Shown here piece by piece: positions 1-8,906 of a stretch of DNA of 64,000 nucleotides. The DNA is from Pseudarthrobacter sp. NIBRBAC000502770 (GTDB taxonomy: Bacteria; Actinomycetota; Actinomycetes; Actinomycetales; Micrococcaceae). The notes under the pieces were generated by a model that saw only the letters and a program-made list of their open reading frames with translations, did not search any database and was not told the origin of the DNA. The translations under genes were made by a program, and so were the position numbers. Every line of letters starts with the position of its first letter. The stretch's first letter is position 1. The stretch spans positions 1,860,001 through 1,924,000 of the forward strand of contig NZ_CP041198.1 of assembly GCF_006517815.1 (NCBI RefSeq), written 5' to 3'.

Positions 1-981
1 GTCCGCGAAGGTGCTGAGCGCATCGTCCTGCAGCACCGTGATCCGGTTCCCAAGACCATTCAGGCGGGCGGTGGCCAGGGCGGACTGGACGGCCGCCGCG
101 GACTGGTCGGTTGCCGTCACCGCGGCCTCCGGGAACTGCCTGGCATACATTGCGGCGAGGATACCGGTGCCGCATCCGAGGTCGACGGCGTGGCGTGCCG
201 GCTTCATGGCGGGCAGGAACGTCAGCAGGAAGCGCGTGCCGATGTCCAGCCTGGCGCCGGCGAAGACAGCGCCGTGCGCGGCGACGTCCAGGTCCAGTTC
301 CGCAAGGTGTTCAACCACCGGAAAACGCGGGGATGCGGCGGCGGTTTTGGGACCGGCCGCGAGGAGGATCCGCGATTTTTGCCGCGCCAGCTGCGGCTGC
401 ACGGACACGAAATACCGTTCAAGGACGGCGTTCATGCCCAGTGACATGTGCTTCACCCGCCCACCTGCGAGCAGCCGGACATCCGGTGCGGCGTACCTGG
501 CAACGGCGGCAGCGATCTCCTCAAGCTCGGCGAGGGTCTTGGGGAGTTGCAGCAGGACGGTGTCCGCTCCGGCCAGCAGTTCGGGCCCCAGGGGCAGCTG
601 CATGAAACTGGACCCGGCGCTGTCTGCCGGAAGCCCGGCAGCCTCCCGCCTCGCTGACAGTTCGGCCGCGTTCAGCCGCAGGGCCCGCTCCCCGGTGACC
701 AGGTCCTGGTGCACGCGAAGCGACGCCGGAGCCAAGGTCTCGGCGGTGCCGAGAGTGAGTGCTCCGTAGCGGTCTCCAATAACCGCCACGCCACCGCCCG
801 CCCGTCCCAGGGCGACAGCTGTTTCCAGCAAGAGCCGGTCGGTGGCATCCCAGGCCTGCAGGTTGGGGGCTTCCACATCAGGCCGCCGTCGCAGCCCGTC
901 GAAGATGTCCGCCAGGGTGTTTGCTGCCACCGGTGTGCTGCCGCCTTCTGTCGCCTCTGCCGGCCCCGGGACCCGGGGCAT
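1..981 (-). CDS. Class I SAM-dependent methyltransferase, RsmC/RlmG type (3' end outside window)
   Basis: The reading frame is open from an ATG at 981 to the window edge, so about 327 residues are visible and the C-terminus is missing. The N-terminal half resembles the inactive methyltransferase-like domain of RsmC/RlmG proteins. Near position 150 (minus strand) the SAM-binding motif VDLGCGTGIL is clear, followed by an acidic ATD strand. Relatives methylate guanine N2 of 16S G1207 or 23S G1835; which target applies here cannot be told, and the diagnostic NPPF motif would lie past the edge. Its ATG overlaps the TGA of the upstream flavoprotein gene by one base (TGATG), suggesting translational coupling. 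Confidence 0.75.
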   Translation of the reverse strand, partial: MPRVPGPAEATEGGSTPVAANTLADIFDGLRRRPDVEAPNLQAWDATDRLLLETAVALGRAGGGVAVIGDRYGALTLGTAETLAPASLRVHQDLVTGERALRLNAAELSARREAAGLPADSAGSSFMQLPLGPELLAGADTVLLQLPKTLAELEEIAAAVARYAAPDVRLLAGGRVKHMSLGMNAVLERYFVSVQPQLARQKSRILLAAGPKTAAASPRFPVVEHLAELDLDVAAHGAVFAGARLDIGTRFLLTFLPAMKPARHAVDLGCGTGILAAMYARQFPEAAVTATDQSAAAVQSALATARLNGLGNRITVLQDDALSTFAD

Positions 982-2069
982 CACCCCCACGTTACCGGTT
1001 CCGCCGCCGTCACCGTCGCCATCGCCGGCAGCTTCAGGATCGCTGCCACTGCTGCCCGTCCGGCACGGTTGGCGCCGATGGTGGACGACGACGGGCCGTA
1101 CCCGACCAGGTGGACGCGCGGCTCGGCCGCCACCTGCGTTCCGTCCATGGCGATCCCGCCGCCCGGTCCCCGCAGCTGGAGCGGCGCCAGGTGTTCCAGT
1201 TCCGCCCTGAACCCTGTGGCCCACAGGATGACGTCGGCCTTGAGCAGGGTGCCGTCGGCGCGGCGGACCCCCTCGGGTTCAATGGCGGTAAACATGGGCT
1301 GCCGGGCCAGCGCGCCCCGTTCCTTCGCTGCACGAAGGGCGCGCGTCCAGATCAGGCCCGTCACCGATACGACGCTTTGCGGTGGGAGCCCCATGCGGAC
1401 GCGCTCCTCCACGAGTGCCACGGCGTCATGGCCCGCCCTGGCATCAAACGCTTCGTCGCGCCACACCGGCTCCCGGCGCGTGAACCAGCTGGTGGAAGTG
1501 ACGCGGGAAATCTCCTCCAGCAGCCCCACGGCAGAAATCCCGCCGCCCACCACGATCACGTGCCGGCCGCGGAACTCATCCGCGGACACGTAGTCGGCCA
1601 CATGCAGTTGCCTGCCGCGGAACGAGGAACGGCCGGGATAGATGGGCCAGAACGGGCGGGTCCACGTGCCCGTGGCGTTGATGAGTGCCTTGGCGCGCCA
1701 GTCGCCGTCGGACGTTTCGATCCGCAGCCGCCCGGCCGGATTGCTGTCCTCGCGCCGCACGGCCCGCACCTTCACCGGCCGGTGGACGGCAAGCCCCAGC
1801 TCCGCCTCATAGCCGGCGAAATAGCGGGTCAGGAATTCCGAGCTTGGTTCCGCGGGGTCCACCTCCGGCTTGGCGATCCCGGGAAGGTCGCTGATCCCGT
1901 TGACGGTGGCCATGCGCAAGCTCTTCCAGCGGTGCCGCCACGCGCCGCCGGGACCTTCCTCGGCGTCGAGCACGGCGAAGCTGAGCCCGCGGCGCTGGAG
2001 ATGGTACGCCGCCGACAGGCCTGCCTGGCCGGCCCCGATGACCACCACATCGGTTGGGTCAGGAATCAC
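981..2069 (-). CDS. NAD(P)/FAD-dependent flavoprotein monooxygenase (CzcO-like)
   Basis: This 362-residue protein opens with the FAD-binding Rossmann motif VVVIGAGQAGLSAAYHL (residues about 9-25) and has a second dinucleotide motif, VIVVGGGISAVG, near residue 170 for NAD(P)H. That two-nucleotide arrangement is typical of flavin-containing monooxygenases and the CzcO family formerly called putative K+ transport flavoproteins. The C-terminal ATGF segment also fits the family. The substrate is not predictable. The GTG start has a GGGGGA stretch directly against it, so a slightly later start is possible. It overlaps the methyltransferase gene by one base and is divergent from the cyclopropane synthase gene. 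Confidence 0.8.
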   Translation of the reverse strand: MIPDPTDVVVIGAGQAGLSAAYHLQRRGLSFAVLDAEEGPGGAWRHRWKSLRMATVNGISDLPGIAKPEVDPAEPSSEFLTRYFAGYEAELGLAVHRPVKVRAVRREDSNPAGRLRIETSDGDWRAKALINATGTWTRPFWPIYPGRSSFRGRQLHVADYVSADEFRGRHVIVVGGGISAVGLLEEISRVTSTSWFTRREPVWRDEAFDARAGHDAVALVEERVRMGLPPQSVVSVTGLIWTRALRAAKERGALARQPMFTAIEPEGVRRADGTLLKADVILWATGFRAELEHLAPLQLRGPGGGIAMDGTQVAAEPRVHLVGYGPSSSTIGANRAGRAAVAAILKLPAMATVTAAEPVTWG

Positions 2070-2115
2070 TCCCCCATGATAGTCGCGGAGGGCTGCCGGG
2101 CCTTAGGGTGGGCGC

Positions 2116-3450
2116 ATGGACACTGAAGACGCCGGACAGAGCGGAACCGGAGCGCGCGGGCACGCCGCCAGGCTGGAGAAGGCGCTGGGGGTCGTTTTGG
2201 GCACCAGCGAAGTCCCGCTGAGGCTGCGGGCATGGGACGGCTCGGAAGCAGGCCCCGCCAACGCACCGGTCCTGGAGTTCAAGTCCCGGAAGGCTTTGCG
2301 GCGGATGCTCTGGTCACCGGGGCAGCTTGGCCTGAGCCGGGCGTACGTGGCAGGCGACATCGACGCCCCCGGTGACATCTTCGCAGCCTTCGCTGCGTTG
2401 AGTTCGGCCGGGAAGTTCGCCGAGCCCGGACCCTTCCGGCCGCTTTCCGCCAGCGAACTCTGGCTGCTGGTGCGTACCGCGGTCCGGCTGGGCGCTGTTG
2501 GACCCAGCCCTGCCCCTCCGCCCGAAGAGGCGCGGATCGCCAGGAAGGGCAGGATGCACTCCCGTGGACGGGATTCGGCTGCCATCTCGCATCACTACGA
2601 CGTCGGCAACGATTTTTACGCCTTGGTGCTGGGACCCTCAATGGTCTACTCCTGCGCTGTGTGGCCGGACGAAGGCGCCCCTCCCGGCGGCGGCCCGGAC
2701 AATGGACTGGACTCGGCGCAGGAAGCCAAGCTGGACCTTGTCTGCCGCAAGCTGGGCCTCCAGCCCGGGATGCGGGTCCTCGATGTTGGCTGCGGGTGGG
2801 GCAGCTTCGCCCTCCATGCCGCGGCAAGGTACGGCGCCAGGGTGGTGGGCGTGACGCTGTCAATGGAGCAGGCCATCCTGGCACGCAAGCGCGCAGCCGA
2901 CGCCGGCCTCACCGACAGGGTGGAGATCCGGGTCCAGGACTACCGGGACGTCAACGACGGGCCCTACGATGCCATCAGCTCCATCGGCATGTCCGAGCAC
3001 GTGGGACGGCCCCAGACCCCTGCCTATGCCGCAGCGCTCTTCGGGCTGCTCCGCCCCGGCGGCCGGCTGCTGAACCATGCCATCTCCTGGAACGCCGGCC
3101 CCACCGCCCCTGATCCCGACTCATTCATCCCCCGGTACGTCTTCCCGGACGGCGAGATGATCAGCCTGGGCGAAATGGTGTCCGCCCTGGAGACTGCCCG
3201 GTTCGAAGTCCTCGACGTGGAAGCACTGCGCCCCCACTACGCGCTGACCCTCCGGGCGTGGGTCAGGCGGCTGGAGCAGAACTGGGCGGAAGCGGTGCAA
3301 TTGGCCGGAGAAGGGCGCGCGCGGGTGTGGCGGCTGTACATGGCGGCCAGCGCCATCGGATTCGAAAACGGACTCACTGGAGTCAACCAGGTCCTGGTGC
3401 GCCGTCCGGGCGGGGAGGAACCGCCGTTGCGCCGCACAGCCTGGCTGTGA
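2116..3450 (+). CDS. Cyclopropane-fatty-acyl-phospholipid synthase family protein
   Basis: A 444-residue SAM-dependent enzyme expected to methylenate cis double bonds of membrane phospholipid acyl chains, or to methylate them, at the inner membrane face. HYDVGNDFY (about residue 158) is the family signature ahead of the SAM site, and VLDVGCGWGSFALHAA (about residue 220) is the SAM-binding loop. The downstream GMSEHVG stretch also matches. Length is near the usual 390-440. It stands alone between a divergent flavoprotein gene and a convergent permease gene, with a strong hairpin right after its stop codon. Actinobacterial members may make cyclopropane or 10-methyl fatty acids; sequence alone does not decide. 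Confidence 0.88.
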   Translation: MDTEDAGQSGTGARGHAARLEKALGVVLGTSEVPLRLRAWDGSEAGPANAPVLEFKSRKALRRMLWSPGQLGLSRAYVAGDIDAPGDIFAAFAALSSAGKFAEPGPFRPLSASELWLLVRTAVRLGAVGPSPAPPPEEARIARKGRMHSRGRDSAAISHHYDVGNDFYALVLGPSMVYSCAVWPDEGAPPGGGPDNGLDSAQEAKLDLVCRKLGLQPGMRVLDVGCGWGSFALHAAARYGARVVGVTLSMEQAILARKRAADAGLTDRVEIRVQDYRDVNDGPYDAISSIGMSEHVGRPQTPAYAAALFGLLRPGGRLLNHAISWNAGPTAPDPDSFIPRYVFPDGEMISLGEMVSALETARFEVLDVEALRPHYALTLRAWVRRLEQNWAEAVQLAGEGRARVWRLYMAASAIGFENGLTGVNQVLVRRPGGEEPPLRRTAWL

Positions 3451-3456
3451 CGCAAG

Positions 3457-3492
3457 CGCCTTCCTGCCAGGACGCAACCTGGCAGGAAGGCG
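3457..3492. terminator. Bidirectional hairpin terminator between convergent genes
   Basis: A perfect 15-bp inverted repeat (3457-3471 with 3478-3492) encloses a 6-base loop just after the cyclopropane synthase stop and before the permease stop on the other strand. There is no T tract, which is common for actinobacterial terminators. Confidence 0.75.
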
Positions 3493-3525
3493 GCTTGGCG
3501 ACCCCGCGGTCAGGCCCCAGCGCGG

Positions 3526-5202
3526 TCAGGCCACCGGGGAAGGTCCGCCCGGCTGGGTGAAGTGCTGGGTCTTTTCGATCTGCACCACTTTGGGATCCGT
3601 TTCATCGGCGGCGTAGTCCGTGGGGCGGGTAAGGTCTTCGCCGGTCCGGACCTTGAGGGCCCGCATCACCAGGGTCAGCACGGCGGCGACCACCAGGTTC
3701 AGCGCGAACGCCGACACGGCAATGTAGACGCTGAAGTCCGTGCCGGGAATGGGGGCCACCGAACCACCAAAGTGTGCCTTGGTCACGGGGTTGACCACGT
3801 TGTAGGCGGAGACGGTACCGAAGATGATGCCCACCGCCCAGCCGATCAGCAGGGCCCAGCGGTCGAACCAGCGTGTGTAGAGGCCGGCCACCACTGCGGG
3901 GAAGGTCTGCAGGATCCAGATGCCGCCCAGCAGCTGCATGTTGATGGCCGCCGACTGGTCCATGGCGATCACGAAAACCAGGGCGCCCACCTTCACCACC
4001 AGGGAGACAATCTTGGACACCTTCGCCTCCGTCTTTGGATCGACGTCCGGGCGGATGAAGTCGCGGTAGATGTTCCGGGTGAACATGTTGGCGGCGGCAA
4101 TGGACATGATCGCTGCAGGCACCAGGGCCCCGATGGCAATCGCGGCCAGTGCGATCCCGGCGAACCAGGCCGGGAAGTGGTCAAGGAACAGCTGCGGGAC
4201 CACCAGCTGCGGATTGACCGATCCGTCCAGGTCGATTGGCTTGGTGCCCGCCTTGATGGCCACGAAACCCAGCAGGGCCAGGAATCCGAGCATCAGGGAG
4301 TACAGCGGCAGGATGGCGGCATTGCGGCGGATGGTGTTGCGTGCCTTCGAGGCCAGCACCGCGGTCACCGAGTGCGGATACATGAACAGCGCCATGGCCG
4401 AGCCCAGCGCCAGCGACCAGTAGGCGGAGTAGTTCGCCGCCCCGGGGACGAAGACACCCGCCGGCTTGCCCGTGGCCTGGTTCACCGCCCCCAGCTTGGT
4501 CTGCGCCGCCCCGAAAATGGTGTCCCAGCCGCCGAACTTGATGGGCAGGTAGATCACGGCGACAATCACCGCAAGGTAGATCAGGAGGTCCTTCACGACG
4601 GCGATCATCGCCGGGGCGCGCAGGCCCGAGGTGTAGGTGTAGGCGGCCAGGACCACGAAGGCCAGGATCAGCGGCAGGTCGGTCAGCAGCACGTTGCCGG
4701 AGCTCCCCAGGCCAAGGACGGTAAGGACTGCTTTGATACCCACCAGCTGCAGCGCAATGTAGGGCATGGTGGCGACGATGCCCGTCACGGCCACGGCCAG
4801 GGAGAGCCAGCGGCTGCCATAGCGGCCGCCCACGAAGTCCGCCGAGGTGACGTAGCCGTGGCGGTGCGATACGGACCACAGCCGGCTCATGATGATGAAG
4901 ATGATCGGATACAGGACGATCGTGTACGGAACCGCGAAGAAGCCGCTTACCGCGCCGGTGGCCCACATGGCTGCCGGCACCGCCACGAAGGTGTACGCGG
5001 TGTAGAGGTCCCCGCCCAGGAGGAACCAGGTGATCCAGGTGCCGAAGCCGCGGCCGCCCAGTCCCCACTCGTCCAGGCTGTGCAGCCCTTCCACTTCGGT
5101 GCTGCGGCGCCACTTGGCGGCGAGGAAGCCCATCACGGCCACGATGACGAACAGCAGCACCACAATGATCAGGGCAGTCCAGTTGATCTCGCGCGTGTTC
5201 AT
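3526..5202 (-). CDS. Sodium:solute symporter (SSS family), MctP-like monocarboxylate permease
   Basis: This 558-residue polytopic membrane protein has about 13 hydrophobic segments. The first is in the N-terminal 35 residues, followed by the SSS-typical GGRGFGTWITWFLLGGDLYT region. Family members of this subtype import monocarboxylates such as lactate, pyruvate or acetate with Na+ or H+; the precise substrate is inference. The frame is open farther upstream, but the start at 5202 is preferred because its ATG overlaps the stop of the DUF3311 gene (ATGA). The DUF3311/SSS pairing is a conserved two-gene unit. The C-terminus is hydrophilic and cytosolic. Confidence 0.88.
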   Translation of the reverse strand: MNTREINWTALIIVVLLFVIVAVMGFLAAKWRRSTEVEGLHSLDEWGLGGRGFGTWITWFLLGGDLYTAYTFVAVPAAMWATGAVSGFFAVPYTIVLYPIIFIIMSRLWSVSHRHGYVTSADFVGGRYGSRWLSLAVAVTGIVATMPYIALQLVGIKAVLTVLGLGSSGNVLLTDLPLILAFVVLAAYTYTSGLRAPAMIAVVKDLLIYLAVIVAVIYLPIKFGGWDTIFGAAQTKLGAVNQATGKPAGVFVPGAANYSAYWSLALGSAMALFMYPHSVTAVLASKARNTIRRNAAILPLYSLMLGFLALLGFVAIKAGTKPIDLDGSVNPQLVVPQLFLDHFPAWFAGIALAAIAIGALVPAAIMSIAAANMFTRNIYRDFIRPDVDPKTEAKVSKIVSLVVKVGALVFVIAMDQSAAINMQLLGGIWILQTFPAVVAGLYTRWFDRWALLIGWAVGIIFGTVSAYNVVNPVTKAHFGGSVAPIPGTDFSVYIAVSAFALNLVVAAVLTLVMRALKVRTGEDLTRPTDYAADETDPKVVQIEKTQHFTQPGGPSPVA

Positions 5203-5570
5203 GGCCGGCCACCTCCCAACCCGGCCCCGGCGGAGCCACTGCCTGCCTGGGGCGGGCCACCTGCGCGCGCCTCGGCCCGCCGTCGTCGGTCTTCCTTGGT
5301 GACCAGCCAGTACGCACTGCCGGTCAGGATCGCAGAGATTGGCACCCACAGCAGCTGGTACCAGTAGAAGAAGGGCATGCCTGCCAGCCGCGGCGCGTCA
5401 AAGGAGTAGAGCTGCGGCATCAATGGGAAAAGGATGGCGGCGGCCAGCAGGATACCGGCGCCGATATAGGGTGCGGGCCTGGCCGGTCCGCGGATAGCGG
5501 TGTCCCGGGTCAGGCGCGGTTCATCGGGAAAAGCCCCGCCGTTGCGGTCGTAGCCGTCTGCGTGGGACAT
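5199..5570 (-). CDS. DUF3311 small membrane protein, partner of SSS permease
   Basis: A 123-residue protein with two hydrophobic helices (about residues 35-55 and 68-90) separated by a short loop. The C-terminal tail is rich in Gly, Ala and Arg. DUF3311 proteins are nearly always encoded directly before an SSS transporter, as here, where the two reading frames overlap by 4 bp. A role as accessory subunit or stability factor of the permease is inferred from this conserved linkage. No catalytic motif is visible. Confidence 0.8.
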   Translation of the reverse strand: MSHADGYDRNGGAFPDEPRLTRDTAIRGPARPAPYIGAGILLAAAILFPLMPQLYSFDAPRLAGMPFFYWYQLLWVPISAILTGSAYWLVTKEDRRRRAEARAGGPPQAGSGSAGAGLGGGRP

Positions 5571-5717
5571 CTGTGACCTCCTCGTCAGCCTGTCCCGCGG
5601 CCGCCGCTTTGGATGAAAGCTGTCCGGAGGCGGGACGATGTGCCCTCAACCACAGTTGTACCGCGCTTTGACCTGCGCCGGAAGGGTTTCGGCCCAGTAT
5701 CGGTTGCCGGTGGCAAC

Positions 5718-5750
5718 AAAAAAGGGAACCATCACGGGTGATGGTTCCCT
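5718..5750 (-). terminator. Intrinsic terminator after tRNA-Ala copy 2
   Basis: Read on the minus strand, a 12-bp stem (5739-5750 with 5723-5734) and 4-base loop are followed by six or more T residues. It lies 10-40 bases past the 3' end of the tRNA. Confidence 0.9.
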
Positions 5751-5758
5751 TTCCGTAC

Positions 5759-5834
5759 TGGTGGAGCTGAGGGGACTCGAACCCCTGACCCCCTGCATGC
5801 CATGCAGGTGCGCTACCAGCTGCGCCACAGCCCC
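5759..5834 (-). tRNA. tRNA-Ala (GGC)
   Basis: The minus strand folds as a full cloverleaf with a GGGGCTG acceptor arm, the anticodon loop ATGGCAT giving anticodon GGC, and a TTCGAGT T-loop. The 3' CCA is encoded (5759-5761). The 73-nt body is identical to the copy at 6000-6072. Confidence 0.97.
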
Positions 5835-5956
5835 GTACGTTTGTTTTCCGGTGGAATTCCCCGGAGCAACCTGACCAGAGTAATGCACTTTTCCGCTGGA
5901 CGCCAATCGGCGGTGATCAGGCGTTTGGGCACCCCGCCACGACGCCTTGACGCGAC

Positions 5957-5994
5957 AAAAAAGTCCGCCGGAACCACATGGTTCCGGCGGACTT
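5957..5994 (-). terminator. Intrinsic terminator after tRNA-Ala copy 1
   Basis: A near-perfect 15-16 bp stem (5961-5976 with 5979-5994) is followed on the minus strand by a run of T residues. It separates the two tRNA-Ala genes into independent transcription units. Confidence 0.9.
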
Positions 5995-5999
5995 TCCGG

Positions 6000-6072
6000 T
6001 GGAGCTGAGGGGACTCGAACCCCTGACCCCCTGCATGCCATGCAGGTGCGCTACCAGCTGCGCCACAGCCCC
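6000..6072 (-). tRNA. tRNA-Ala (GGC), second identical copy
   Basis: This copy is identical over 73 nt to the tRNA at 5762-5834, with the same GGC anticodon. Here the bases after the discriminator read CCG rather than CCA, so the tail must be added enzymatically. Each copy has its own terminator. Confidence 0.97.
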
Positions 6073-6186
6073 GGATTGTTGCTGCCCTTGCGAGCTATCT
6101 TCAGGGTCTCCCCCGAAGCAACTCAAATATCTTAGAACAGCATTTCCGAAAATTCCAAATTGGGAATATTCGCCGCCAGGCGTGGC

Positions 6187-6588
6187 CTACTCGCTGTCGG
6201 AAACAGCGCCGGCTTTGGCTGACGCGTCATCACCGAGCTCCAGGTCGACGACGGGGCAATCCTTCCAGAGACGCTCAAGGGCGTAGAACACGCGGTCCTC
6301 CTCGTGCTGGACGTGGATCACGACGTCGGCGTAGTCCAACAGGACCCAGCGGCCGCCGGACCGGCCCTCGCGGCGCACCGGCCGCAGGTCCTGCTTGGCG
6401 AGCTCTTCCTCGATGCCGTCCACGATGGCGTTGACCTGGCGTTCGCTGGGCGCCGAGGCGATGAGGAAGACATCGGCGAGGGCCAAACGTTCGCTGACGT
6501 CCATGGCGACGATGTCCTGGGCGATCTTGTCCGCGGCGGCCTTGGCGGCCGTGCGGGCTATAGCGATGGACGATGATGTTGCAGTCAC
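6187..6588 (-). CDS. rsfS: Ribosomal silencing factor RsfS (Iojap family)
   Basis: A 133-residue protein of the RsfS/Iojap family. It binds ribosomal protein L14 on the 50S subunit and blocks subunit joining when nutrients are short. The family core is visible: LADVFLIASAPSERQVNAI, then GRWVLLDYADVVIHVQHEE and YALERLWKDC. The C-terminal tail is a short acidic and Ala-rich extension. It is the last gene of the minus-strand operon running from nadD through a membrane-anchored protein, an arrangement typical of actinobacteria. Length matches the family. Confidence 0.95.
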   Translation of the reverse strand: MTATSSSIAIARTAAKAAADKIAQDIVAMDVSERLALADVFLIASAPSERQVNAIVDGIEEELAKQDLRPVRREGRSGGRWVLLDYADVVIHVQHEEDRVFYALERLWKDCPVVDLELGDDASAKAGAVSDSE

Positions 6589-6630
6589 AAGACTCCTTGT
6601 TTTGGTTAAGTGTTGGTGCCGGCTGGCAGG

Positions 6631-7911
6631 TCAGCGGGACATGCCGCTGACGATCAGGATGATCCCGGCGATGAGGGCCAGGATCCCGAAGGCGAGGATG
6701 CAGAACTGGAGAATGCGGTTCCGGCGGGCCCTGGTGAGGCCGGCGGTGGCGGCATCCAGGGGATCGAGCCCGTAGGCGGAGCGGGCGGGAACCCGGGGAA
6801 GGTCTTCGAAAAGATCCTCCGACTGGTCTTCCGGCCGCGAAACCGGCTTGGGACGGCTGGCGGCTTTGGCAGCCGCCTCGGCGCGGGCGATGACCTGTGA
6901 GCGGCCGGTTGCCGCATCCGGGGCTGGCGCTTTGGGCCGTGCGGCGGGCCTCCGTTTTCCAGCGCCCGGTACTTTCGTGCCGGGCACCTTGGTACCGGGC
7001 CGGGTGGTCACCGGAACGTGGGAGGTGGCCGGCGGTTTCATGACCGGCCGCTCCACGCCCGGCACCTGGACGAACTCCAGGGGCGTCACCATCGCGAGGT
7101 TGCTGGCCGTTGACGGGCCCGCGGTGTCCTTTTGCGCCGGAGCGCTGCCGGGGGCGCCGGCGGGATTGCCGGCCTGCTCGGCAAGTTTCTGCCGGGCCAT
7201 GGCGCGGCGGTTCAGGACGGCGGCCCGTTCGGCCAACGCAATTTGCTCAGCCAGGATTTCGGGATCCACGGCTTCCGGATCCAGGGAAGCGATGTGCTCC
7301 ATCTTGGCAATCTGGTTCCTGGCCTGCGCGGCGATGAGTGCGCGCGCTTCCAGGGCCTGTTCCACCGTCATGCCCTCCGGGGCGCCGGCGGGGGCATGGG
7401 CAGGGTTGATTGCGTTGGTATTGTCCGCGCCCTCTCCTGCCCCGCCGGTGTCTTTGCCTGGCGTGGCAGGCTTGGGGGTACCTGGCGTGGCCGCCTTGCC
7501 CGCACGAGGAGGGGCGGCCGGAACGATGGGGTTGGCGGACGTCAGGGCCTGCTCCTTGAGCTGCTGCAAGCGCAGCTGGCGCCGGGTGGGGGGCCCGCCG
7601 GCAGCAAGCTGCCCTTCCTTTTCCTCAAGCTCCTTGATGGTGCGCAGTGCGGCACGGTCGCGGGCGCGGATCTGGGAGGAGCGTTGCATGGCGGCCTGGT
7701 CCGACGGCGCCTGGGTGTGGGGTGCCGGGGCGGCTCCCCCTGCGGAACCGGAGGCGGGCGCCGAATCCTGGCCGTCCTGCGCGGGCGCGCTGTCAGCCGG
7801 CCGGTTAGCGGCCGGTGGGCGCTGCTCCGTGGCAGGCAAGGTGGCCTGCTGGGCGTCCCTGGCCTTCCGGAGTTCCCGGCGGCTGCGGATTGGGGGCTGT
7901 TCCTGACTCAT
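6631..7911 (-). CDS. C-tail-anchored, disordered hypothetical protein between nadD and rsfS
   Basis: This 426-residue protein has a basic N-terminus (IRSRRELRKARDAQQ), a long Ala/Pro/Gly-rich low-complexity middle, two short predicted helical stretches with Arg and Gln, and a single C-terminal hydrophobic helix (about the last 30 residues, LQFCILAFGILALIAGIIL). That points to a tail-anchored protein with a large cytosolic disordered part. The start at 7911 is chosen because it lies 7 bases past the nadD stop; the frame extends upstream inside nadD. Its place in the nadD-rsfS operon is conserved in Arthrobacter relatives as far as I know. Function is unknown. Confidence 0.75.
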   Translation of the reverse strand: MSQEQPPIRSRRELRKARDAQQATLPATEQRPPAANRPADSAPAQDGQDSAPASGSAGGAAPAPHTQAPSDQAAMQRSSQIRARDRAALRTIKELEEKEGQLAAGGPPTRRQLRLQQLKEQALTSANPIVPAAPPRAGKAATPGTPKPATPGKDTGGAGEGADNTNAINPAHAPAGAPEGMTVEQALEARALIAAQARNQIAKMEHIASLDPEAVDPEILAEQIALAERAAVLNRRAMARQKLAEQAGNPAGAPGSAPAQKDTAGPSTASNLAMVTPLEFVQVPGVERPVMKPPATSHVPVTTRPGTKVPGTKVPGAGKRRPAARPKAPAPDAATGRSQVIARAEAAAKAASRPKPVSRPEDQSEDLFEDLPRVPARSAYGLDPLDAATAGLTRARRNRILQFCILAFGILALIAGIILIVSGMSR

Positions 7912-7918
7912 TGAGAAC

Positions 7919-8536
7919 TCATTCAGTACTGGCTGGTTCGCGTGCTTCGGACGGTGCGTCATCCGCGCCTGCCGGTGCCTCCGAGTACAGACCGTACTTG
8001 GCGATGTACTGGACCACCCCGTCCGGGACGAGGTACCAGACCGGGCTGTTGGAGGCTACCCGGGCGCGGCAGTCCGTCGACGAGATGGCCATGGCGGGCA
8101 CTTCCAGGAGGCTGACGTCGTCCCGGCCCATGCCGTCCAGAACGTGCCCGGGCCGGGTCACGCCAACGAAGTGGGCGAGCGACCAGAGTTCGTCGATGTC
8201 CTTCCACGACAGGATCTGCGCCAGCGCATCCGCGCCGGTGATGAAGAACAGGTCGGCGTCCGGGCGCTGCGCCCTGAGGTCGCGCAGGGTGTCGATGGTG
8301 TACGTGGGACCGGGGCGGTCGACGTCGACACGGCTGACGGTGAACCGTGGATTGGAGGCCGTGGCGATGACGGTCATCAGGTAGCGGTGTTCGGGCTCGC
8401 TGACCTGTTTATGGGACTTTTGCCATGGCTGCCCGGTGGGAACGAAGACCACCTCGTCAAGGTCGAACTCCGCTGCGACTTCGCTGGCCGCCACAAGGTG
8501 GCCGTGGTGGATGGGATCGAAAGTCCCGCCCATCAC
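7919..8536 (-). CDS. nadD: Nicotinate-nucleotide adenylyltransferase NadD
   Basis: NadD joins nicotinate mononucleotide and ATP to make deamido-NAD, a late step of NAD biosynthesis. The protein shows [15 protein letters not shown] at its N-terminus, with the HxGH nucleotidyltransferase motif, [13 protein letters not shown], the FFITGADAL segment and the ISSTDCRAR motif near the C-terminus. The frame is open upstream, but an extended start would overlap the preceding small gene. I place the start at the GTG at 8536 (ATG at 8533 equally likely), about 12 bases after a strong GGGGGAGG. About 205 residues, usual for the family. Confidence 0.92.
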   Translation of the reverse strand: MMGGTFDPIHHGHLVAASEVAAEFDLDEVVFVPTGQPWQKSHKQVSEPEHRYLMTVIATASNPRFTVSRVDVDRPGPTYTIDTLRDLRAQRPDADLFFITGADALAQILSWKDIDELWSLAHFVGVTRPGHVLDGMGRDDVSLLEVPAMAISSTDCRARVASNSPVWYLVPDGVVQYIAKYGLYSEAPAGADDAPSEAREPASTE

Positions 8537-8588
8537 GCCCAGCCGCAGCCTCCCCCGGGCCCCATTGCGTTGCAGGTTGTGGGAAATG

Positions 8589-8828
8589 TTAGTGGCCCTG
8601 CCCGCGATCGTGCTTGTTGGGGTGCTGGCGGTGCGGATCCGCGTGCTCATCCGTGGCAGCGTGCCGGTTGCCCAGGTTGTTGTAGGACCAGGCAATGAGC
8701 ATCAGCACCACCAGGATGCCGAACATGGACACGCCGAAGACCCACGGTTCGGCCCACAGGGGCGCGAGCTCCTCGTGGCCTGATTCGCCTGCAGCGGCGA
8801 CGGACGTGGCAATCTGCTGGAGCAGCAT
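8589..8828 (-). CDS. Small single-pass membrane protein
   Basis: A 79-residue protein with one hydrophobic helix (about residues 31-49, [20 protein letters not shown]) and a His/Asp-rich hydrophilic tail. The start has a good ribosome site (AAGGGGAG, 3 bases before ATG at 8828). It lies between proA and nadD on the same strand, inside the operon. No domain is recognised and no function can be assigned; the His-rich tail could bind metal, but that is speculation. Confidence 0.7.
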   Translation of the reverse strand: MLLQQIATSVAAAGESGHEELAPLWAEPWVFGVSMFGILVVLMLIAWSYNNLGNRHAATDEHADPHRQHPNKHDRGQGH

Positions 8829-8906
8829 TTTCTCCCCTTGTTCAAGGATTTACAGGCAGCGGAACCTTCCGCTGCTTTCCGGGTTCTGGTCTATGTTACC
8901 GCGTTG

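Noticed and set aside
3562..5367. A 601-codon plus-strand frame opposite the SSS permease
   Set aside because: Product is extremely rich in His, Gly, Asp and Gln, the typical shadow of a membrane protein gene.
5638..6041. Short frames covering the two tRNA-Ala genes
   Set aside because: They translate tRNA and terminator sequence on both strands.
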